Shown: positions 6,315 through 11,922 of the stretch, one piece after another | How the letters are laid out: every line of letters starts with the position of its first letter | Position numbering within the stretch: the stretch's first letter is position 1 | NCBI GenBank assembly: GCA_900772095.1 | Contig: CAAGQJ010000029.1 | Location: 1-11,922 of the forward strand | DNA length: 11,922 bases | Source: Bacilli bacterium | GTDB lineage: Bacteria; Bacillota_I; Bacilli_A; RF39; UBA660 | Reading direction: 5' to 3' | Position numbers and translations under genes: made by a program | Notes under the pieces: model-generated | Told to the model about the DNA's origin: nothing | Seen by the model: only the letters and a program-made list of their open reading frames with translations | The model's database searches: none

Positions 6315-7322
6315 CTATTGTTTTACTCGTCCTGCACCGATTAAGTGCTGTTGCCAGTAACTATTCGTTAGGTCTGCATATCCTATCGGGTCGCCTGCAT
6401 GGTACATCTGTGTCGGGGAAATGACAATACCGACGTGTGTTACATAACTCCCTGCGTCATAGGTGGAATGGAAAAATACCAAGTCGCCAGCCTTTGCCTG
6501 TGATAAGGGGATATGCTGGGTTGCGTCATACTGCATTTGTGCCGTTCTCGGTAAAGAGATACCAGCTTTCCCAAAGCACCATTGCGTCAGTCCCGAACAG
6601 TCAAAGGACGTGTTGGGATTGCTACCGCCGTACACATACTTCCACCCTTGATATTTCAATGCTTCATTCATAACCTTTTGTGCCAGCTCGCCCGATATTT
6701 GAGGAACAGTCAAATACTGATTGACTAATTCCACATAGAACATATTTCCATAGCCATACCGCCAGCCACCATTCTTTGCAACGGCTATCGGGTTGGTGTA
6801 GGTTACTTTCTTTCCACCCGATTTTTCTTTTGCGAAGTTTTCCGCAAGATTGTATGTATGCTTCTTACCTTTTCCAGCTACATAACCCACATAGCCACCG
6901 CCATAGTTATAGGACTGTATCGCTACATTCAAATCGTCGATACCTTGACTTTTGCAGGAAGAAAGCAGGGACGAAAAATATTTACACCCCTGCTTGATTG
7001 AGCTTTCCGTATCTAAAGAATTAGGCGGTAAACCAAGACTTTCCGAACTCTGCATGACATCTTCTGCCGTACCGCCACTTTCTACTTGAATGATAGCCAG
7101 CAACACATTGACATACTCGGAAATGCCGTATTCTCTGGCGTACTTTTCCACCATAGGCTGATGTTTCAACACTTCTGCGGATAGGTTCATACCACCAAAG
7201 GAAGAAGAATAGTTACCGCCCCCGTCGTCGTCCTCTGCACTAATCAGCACCCCGAAAAACAATACAATGGAAATGAGGATAGGAAACAGACTGCCGATAA
7301 TGGCGATATGCTTCAATCTCAT
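6315..7322 (-). CDS. orf14: Membrane-anchored bifunctional peptidoglycan hydrolase (lysozyme-like plus NlpC/P60; Tn916 Orf14 family)
   Basis: This VirB1-like enzyme should open the cell wall locally so that the conjugation machine can be assembled. Its 335 residues have a hydrophobic signal/anchor at about 6-28, an acidic-glycine linker (EDDDGGG), then a lysozyme-like glycosidase domain (about 50-200) with probable catalytic Glu81 in IIQVESGG. A C-terminal NlpC/P60 endopeptidase domain follows (about 212-335), with Cys242 in FDCSGLTQWC, His296 in VTHVGIV and a third polar residue near His308. Both active sites appear intact. The start ATG overlaps the orf15 stop in an ATGA arrangement, indicating coupled translation, with GAAAGGA upstream. 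In related systems the glycosidase and peptidase activities are both important for transfer; activity here is inferred from conserved residues. Confidence 0.92.
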   Translation of the reverse strand: MRLKHIAIIGSLFPILISIVLFFGVLISAEDDDGGGNYSSSFGGMNLSAEVLKHQPMVEKYAREYGISEYVNVLLAIIQVESGGTAEDVMQSSESLGLPPNSLDTESSIKQGCKYFSSLLSSCKSQGIDDLNVAIQSYNYGGGYVGYVAGKGKKHTYNLAENFAKEKSGGKKVTYTNPIAVAKNGGWRYGYGNMFYVELVNQYLTVPQISGELAQKVMNEALKYQGWKYVYGGSNPNTSFDCSGLTQWCFGKAGISLPRTAQMQYDATQHIPLSQAKAGDLVFFHSTYDAGSYVTHVGIVISPTQMYHAGDPIGYADLTNSYWQQHLIGAGRVKQ

Positions 7323-9529
7323 TTTTTCTTTCGTCCTTTCTGTAATACGGTCTTACGGTTTTTCTTGGTATTTACTTCCGATTGCTTCGTAGTTTGTGTC
7401 TGTTGAACCTTTGTCCTGCGTTCTTTCGTGTAATTCTGGCGTGTTTCCTGCGATACGGTCTTTTCTACATTCTGTTTATGTAGTAGCTGTTCAGATTTAG
7501 TCGTTTTTATGTCAGAACCACCCGAAGATAGCGGACGTTCTTTCACAGCATTTGTCTTGACTGGTTCACTTGCTTTAGAAGTGGTCGCTGTGGCAGGGCG
7601 TTTGACTTCCTGCATTTTTTCCACGCTCGGCTTTGCGGTTGTGGCTGGTCGTTCATGTGGACGGGTAGCTCCTTTTGTCGCTGATCCGTCCGTATGCGTT
7701 CTTTCCTGCCTTGCTTCTTGTGCCTTTTGAAGTTCCATTCGCTTGTCAGCGATATTTTTCTTATGCTGTTGCTGTTTTTCTAAACGTCCCGATTGCCGTT
7801 CTTTCTGTTCCTGCACGATACCACGCTTGAAATCGGAAACACTGGACTTTGCCTTTTCCTTTGCGGAGTGGACGGCATAAGCGGTCTGTGTCGGCATATC
7901 TTTGATATTCTCTTTGACGGCGTTTGCCTTGTCTTTCACTTTATTTTTCGTATCTAAGACAGCACCGACCTTTGAGCCTGCACGATTTCCAAAACTGGAA
8001 GAAGTGTTGCTTCGTGAAAAGGTTTGTTTATCTTTTTGAGGATTACTCCTTGAAGAACCATTACCCGATAGCATAGCTCCCGTAACTGCACCCGTGCCAG
8101 CTCCAACCATACTTCCATGACTAACAGCCCTTGCGATACGGTGTTCCATACGCCTAGCCCTATGTCGCATGAACAGATACGGTCTGCGGAATATCCTGCG
8201 TCCCATGCTTTGACTGTCGCCAGCGTTTAAGCTGAACATACTCATTAAGTCGCCCAGTTTCATGTAGATACCTGCAAAGCACACTATCTGCAAGAACGCT
8301 ATCATAAAGAACGGATAGTCTGTGGAAATGTTGTAAAACATACTGGAAATGCTAAACGCCACCGTTACAATGAGCGTTATTCCTGCCCGTGTCATTATGG
8401 TATTAAATACCCTTACGATTGCCTGCTTTGCCATGCTTTCATAGCTCGGTATCATGGAGAGTAAAAAGCTGATAGGCAAGAACATAGCGAAGATAATAAA
8501 AAGTATCTGGCTAAATATCATCATGCCCGTAAGCAAGAATACAAATATCGTGATACCAAGATTGAAGAACAAGAGGAAGAACACCATACCCAAGCGGTTA
8601 ATGACCTGCGGTATCGTCAGATTGTTGTTGTCGTTATCCTCGATTTCTGTTTTTACGACTTCCTCTCTTGTTTCGCCGTCCTCGTCCTCTGGGCTTGCTG
8701 ATACGAGAGCTTCGACACGTTCTGCCCCGATTTCCTCTGCGTTGCTGTTGCCAAATTGAAGCAAGAGCCACGGCTGTTGTACTTGAATGGAAAACAAGCT
8801 GTCCCGTATCAAATCCACGCTATCCCTGCCCTCACTGTCAGAATTAGGGAGCATGATTTTTGTTCCCAAGTCCAATGAAGCGGTGCTGATGTCGCTTGAA
8901 AAGTCATTGACTTTCTTAATGTAGTTGGGAGCATAGGCAATAAACGAAGCCGACAGAATGAACACCACAACAAAGTTGATAACGGCGTGTAATGCCTTAC
9001 TGGTTTCCCGTTTGATTAGTCCCGTATAGGCAACATACATTCCCACCACTAAGATAATGAGAAGCAGGAAACCGACATAAAATCCCGTAGAAGAAAAGCC
9101 GTTCTCGGTAACGCCTGCAAGGGTCTGTATGCTTTTTCCGATACTGTCTGCCATATCGTTGATAAAATCCAGCTTGTAGGCTTCCTGCACCACATAGCCC
9201 GTTGCATTGGATAGGTAAAGGCTTATCGTCCAGACAAAGTTGGTAATGCAGTAAAGCCCGTACTGCACCGATTTTCCGATACCGTCCAGCCAGTTCCACG
9301 GCAACCACGACCAGCTATTATCCACATAAAAATCAAGCTGGTAGTTGGAAAGCGGATATTTGGAATAAAGATTTTCTGCGTTTATGGTATCGTCCACAAG
9401 CCCCGTCGCATGAGCCACCGTCCCCAGAAGTGAAAGCAGGATAAGGGAAAGTGCCACGACAAACAGAGCCATTTTGAGAAAGTGGAAAATCTTCTTTTTT
9501 GTGAACGCACCTTTTATCCTTTCTTTCAT
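7319..9529 (-). CDS. orf15: Polytopic conjugation channel protein (Tn916 Orf15 / TcpH, VirB6-like)
   Basis: This large membrane protein probably forms part of the inner-membrane conjugation pore. From the ATG at 9529 it has 736 residues: a hydrophobic signal-like segment at about 19-40, then roughly seven more membrane segments near 91-109, 151-171, 182-201, 315-337, 339-360, 383-400 and 405-424. A large extracytoplasmic-looking region at about 202-312 includes the acidic stretch PEDEDGETREEV. The final 300 residues are a soluble, highly basic, Gln/Lys/Thr-rich tail of low complexity ending in KGRKKK. The frame also opens at a GTG three bases earlier (9532), but GAGG seven bases before the ATG favours 9529, giving a TGATG one-base overlap with orf16. 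Similarity to VirB6 lies in topology only. Assignment depends on topology and on position between orf16 and orf14. Confidence 0.88.
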   Translation of the reverse strand: MKERIKGAFTKKKIFHFLKMALFVVALSLILLSLLGTVAHATGLVDDTINAENLYSKYPLSNYQLDFYVDNSWSWLPWNWLDGIGKSVQYGLYCITNFVWTISLYLSNATGYVVQEAYKLDFINDMADSIGKSIQTLAGVTENGFSSTGFYVGFLLLIILVVGMYVAYTGLIKRETSKALHAVINFVVVFILSASFIAYAPNYIKKVNDFSSDISTASLDLGTKIMLPNSDSEGRDSVDLIRDSLFSIQVQQPWLLLQFGNSNAEEIGAERVEALVSASPEDEDGETREEVVKTEIEDNDNNNLTIPQVINRLGMVFFLLFFNLGITIFVFLLTGMMIFSQILFIIFAMFLPISFLLSMIPSYESMAKQAIVRVFNTIMTRAGITLIVTVAFSISSMFYNISTDYPFFMIAFLQIVCFAGIYMKLGDLMSMFSLNAGDSQSMGRRIFRRPYLFMRHRARRMEHRIARAVSHGSMVGAGTGAVTGAMLSGNGSSRSNPQKDKQTFSRSNTSSSFGNRAGSKVGAVLDTKNKVKDKANAVKENIKDMPTQTAYAVHSAKEKAKSSVSDFKRGIVQEQKERQSGRLEKQQQHKKNIADKRMELQKAQEARQERTHTDGSATKGATRPHERPATTAKPSVEKMQEVKRPATATTSKASEPVKTNAVKERPLSSGGSDIKTTKSEQLLHKQNVEKTVSQETRQNYTKERRTKVQQTQTTKQSEVNTKKNRKTVLQKGRKKK

Positions 9530-11922
9530 CACTCCACCTCATTTCTCTGCACGGGCGGTCTGGTATCAAAGGCGTGTAGCAGTTCTTCAAAGACTGGGTG
9601 TATCTGCACCACACCGACACGTCCGTATAAGTCCTGCAATAAACATTGTCCGTTCTCCAAATCACGCAAGCGTTTCTGGTTGTTCTCGTCGTCCTTGTCG
9701 ATACCGAAAAATTCTAAGGTCTGCTTTATCTCGTTAATATCAGTAGAACGGAAAGCGAATTTCAAGCCGATATTGTTTTTCAGACTTTCTTTTGACACGT
9801 CCCCAGAAGATTGTGTAACAAAATAAACGCCTGCCTGCATTGCACGTCCAGCACGCACCAGCTTATTTGATAAGGTTTCGCCTTGTGCCACATTTAAGAA
9901 CGCCCACGCTTCATCAAGGTCTACGATTTTGAAAATAGAACGGTCGCTGTGAATAAAATCTAAAGCAAAGGTACTAATCACAATAAGCATAGACACCGAC
10001 AATAATTCAATGGTTGTGTATTCCTCAAAGGTCGTGTCCTTATCTGGCAGTACAAGGTCTGCTACTTGAATGATATTGAGCTGGTTATCTAAACTGATTG
10101 CATTTTCTACCGTACCGTCTGAAAACAGCAGGTGTGCAAAGTCGTAGTCCGTGAAGCTGTCGATATGGTCTGCGATATTTCTTGATATGGGTGTATCTTC
10201 ACGGCGTAGCTCGTCTATCACATGAAGTAAGCCCCGTTTGTCGCTTTGGGTAACGGCACGAACTGCTTTACGAAGTACGGGGAATTTTTCGCCGTCCCTA
10301 GAGGAAATACCCGTAAGGAATGTTAAGATGTCGATTGCCAGACTTTCAGCGTCTTTTACATTTTTCATAATCACGAACGGGTCAAGAAGTCCTGCATTGT
10401 CCTTGTCGCTGGTAAGATTTACGATATTGATTTCATGGGCTATCTCTGGGAGTGTTTCTTTCCAATTTCCTCTTTCACTCTTAGGGTCTAAGATAACTGC
10501 TTGTCCCCCAAAGAGAACCGAATAATAGACAAGCAGATTGTTGCAAAACGACTTTCCACCGCCAAGCGAACCGACAAAGGCAGACGCTAACGCATTGGTA
10601 ACAGTGCCTTTTACACCCTGCGAAGCTAAAGACGGTTGCAGGTACACATTTCTTCCCGTATCAACGGAATAACCAATATAGATACCCGTGTTTTCTCCTA
10701 ACTGCTGTGTAGCACCAAAACCAAGCCCTGCTAGAAAATCACTTTTAACATACTGCACATAGTCATTGATGTATCGCTTGCTGGCAGGAAGAAATTCAGA
10801 ATGAAGCCCCAGCATATCGCCAGCAGGACGCACCAGCTTTACATTGAGGTCGTCGTAAAAGTCCTTGACTTCATCACAACGGCGTTTCAGCTCGTCAAGA
10901 TCGGGTGCAGACACCCGTATGACGTAGCTTAACTTATACATACTTTCTTTGCTCTGGTCTAAATCGGTTTCCAACTCGTCCACGCTGTCTAATGCGTCCA
11001 CCACATTTGAGCTGGTTTCACTTCCTGCTTGATAAGCGTGATTGTCAAGGTCTTTCAATTCCTTTTTCTTGTTGCGGACTGTCGTTAATGCTTTTCGGTT
11101 TTCCACGATTTCTACATTCATAGAAGTATCAACGGGGAATGTGAATTGCTGTTGCTGGAAATAGAAGATTTCACTTGACGGAAAATCAAGCTCGCCTACA
11201 ATCGCATTGACGGTAAAATAGGACACATAGCTTTCCTTGTCCTCATGTTCCAAGCGTAAATATCGCTGGCTTTCCTCAATCACACACCTTGTCGGACGGA
11301 TAAGGTCGTAGTATTTTATCAGCGTTTCTTTCTTATAGTTCTTCTTTGGTATCTGGTACTCATAATCTTCATAGGCGATACCGTCCCTGCCGTAAAGATG
11401 TTCCATGAGATACCCAAAATCATGGATTTCCAAGCGACGCACCTTAAAGCGACGGGAGATTTTATTCTCCAGTAACTTTTCCATTTTCATGTAACGGTTG
11501 ATTTCATCATTCGGCATGGAAACAAAATCATTCATCAGCGTGTGATTGACTTCATGGAGAAATTCTTTAAATGTCAGCCACGCCGATTTTTTGAGGTTCT
11601 TCAGATTGAGCTGTTCTTCCGTAACCATGAGCTTAAAGCCAAGAAAAAAGCGGTAGTCCACTTGATTGTCCCCAATCATAGAAACCAACGCCTCGGTCTG
11701 TTCGTCTATTTTTTCTAATGCCACTTCACGAAGTTTCCCCGTTACTAATCGTTTGGATTGTTCCTGCATACTTCGTATGGAGCTTTCCGTCGCTATCTGC
11801 AAGGCATGGATTTTACCCTCACGGGACTGTGCGATAAGCTGGCGAAAGCTGTCATGCACGATAAACTTTTCTTCTGCGGATAGAAAAGAATAGTTGTAGG
11901 GTATCAGCTCATAGTAAGCGAA
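9529..11922 (-). CDS. orf16: VirB4-like conjugation ATPase (Tn916 Orf16 / TcpF family), 5' end beyond window
   Basis: This ATPase is thought to energise assembly or operation of the conjugation channel at the cytoplasmic face of the membrane. The reading frame is open to the right edge with no in-frame stop, reading FAYYELIPYNYSFLSAEEKF at the border, so a GTG at 11859 is an internal codon and the true start lies outside. Of the 797 visible residues, the N-terminal half is the non-catalytic TraC/VirB4-type region. The C-terminal half is a RecA-like ATPase: Walker A GSLGGGKSF at about 451-459, ILDPKSERGNW just after, Walker B FKIVDLDEAW with Asp670/Glu671, and the motif VYFVTQSSGD near 699-708. 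The family is usually a little over 800 residues, so only a short N-terminal piece is missing. It overlaps orf15 by one base (TGATG). No lesion is seen. Confidence 0.93.
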   Translation of the reverse strand, partial: FAYYELIPYNYSFLSAEEKFIVHDSFRQLIAQSREGKIHALQIATESSIRSMQEQSKRLVTGKLREVALEKIDEQTEALVSMIGDNQVDYRFFLGFKLMVTEEQLNLKNLKKSAWLTFKEFLHEVNHTLMNDFVSMPNDEINRYMKMEKLLENKISRRFKVRRLEIHDFGYLMEHLYGRDGIAYEDYEYQIPKKNYKKETLIKYYDLIRPTRCVIEESQRYLRLEHEDKESYVSYFTVNAIVGELDFPSSEIFYFQQQQFTFPVDTSMNVEIVENRKALTTVRNKKKELKDLDNHAYQAGSETSSNVVDALDSVDELETDLDQSKESMYKLSYVIRVSAPDLDELKRRCDEVKDFYDDLNVKLVRPAGDMLGLHSEFLPASKRYINDYVQYVKSDFLAGLGFGATQQLGENTGIYIGYSVDTGRNVYLQPSLASQGVKGTVTNALASAFVGSLGGGKSFCNNLLVYYSVLFGGQAVILDPKSERGNWKETLPEIAHEINIVNLTSDKDNAGLLDPFVIMKNVKDAESLAIDILTFLTGISSRDGEKFPVLRKAVRAVTQSDKRGLLHVIDELRREDTPISRNIADHIDSFTDYDFAHLLFSDGTVENAISLDNQLNIIQVADLVLPDKDTTFEEYTTIELLSVSMLIVISTFALDFIHSDRSIFKIVDLDEAWAFLNVAQGETLSNKLVRAGRAMQAGVYFVTQSSGDVSKESLKNNIGLKFAFRSTDINEIKQTLEFFGIDKDDENNQKRLRDLENGQCLLQDLYGRVGVVQIHPVFEELLHAFDTRPPVQRNEVE

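Noticed and set aside
5779..6424. Several plus-strand ORFs of 80-104 codons opposite orf13 and orf14
   Set aside because: They mirror well-conserved minus-strand genes, are rich in Cys/Phe/Tyr/His as expected of antisense frames, and lack start signals.
8454..9826. Plus-strand ORFs (8454-8759, 9474-9737, 9482-9826) and alternate-frame minus ORFs (8997-9308, 9333-9665)
   Set aside because: All are nested in orf15/orf16, whose own frames carry clear membrane segments or ATPase motifs; none shows a domain.
11857..11859. GTG at 11859 as the start of orf16
   Set aside because: The frame is open and protein-like all the way to the right edge and no ribosome-binding site precedes this GTG, so the gene simply continues out of the window.
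1..11922. tRNA or rRNA genes, CRISPR arrays, insertion sequences, oriT, integrase or attachment sites
   Set aside because: Reading both strands showed no tRNA-like cloverleaf, no regularly spaced repeats, no transposase or integrase motifs and no long terminal inverted repeats.

Overview
The window looks like part of an integrative and conjugative element (ICE) of the Tn916 family from a low-GC Gram-positive host (Firmicutes, probably a gut clostridium or streptococcus). This rests on four consecutive minus-strand genes in Tn916 order: orf16 (VirB4-like ATPase), orf15 (VirB6-like membrane protein), orf14 (two-domain peptidoglycan hydrolase) and orf13 (TcpC-like). Integrase, excisionase, relaxase and oriT are not in view, so element identity and species are inferred.

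Layout from right to left, the direction of transcription. Positions 11922-5386 hold the conjugation block. orf16 enters from beyond the right edge and is incomplete. orf16/orf15 and orf15/orf14 overlap by one and four bases, and orf13 follows after 17 bases. The block ends at a strong intrinsic terminator (5338-5379). An AT-rich gap of about 150 bases then carries a candidate promoter and an 11-bp-period direct repeat.

Positions 5236-994 hold five tightly packed genes: a three-part ABC transporter of the lantibiotic self-protection type (LanF ATPase, LanE and LanG permeases), an OmpR-family response regulator and a sensor histidine kinase. No lantibiotic precursor, modification enzyme or LanI lipoprotein is visible, so this looks like a stand-alone, peptide-sensing resistance cassette. 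It occupies the cargo position that tet(M) has in Tn916. Immediately downstream is an orphan winged-helix regulator without a receiver domain (567-878). Its natural start appears cut off by a one-base frame break near 971-974. A bidirectional terminator at 527-577 closes the operon.

Positions 1-527 hold an XRE-family repressor-like gene on the plus strand, converging on the cargo operon. Its upstream region has a 7-bp inverted repeat. At the left edge, a ribosome-binding site and ATG for a divergent minus-strand gene are just visible. This geometry resembles the orf9 regulatory region of Tn916.

Working model: the transfer genes build the cell-wall-spanning conjugation channel, the cargo protects the carrier from lantibiotic-like peptides, and the XRE gene may control the divergent regulatory or recombination genes to the left. 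Base composition changes sharply at the orf13/cargo border. Hand counts of single 60-base lines gave 31/60 G+C in orf16 (9541-9600) and 17/60 in lanE (4261-4320), consistent with the cargo having a separate origin.
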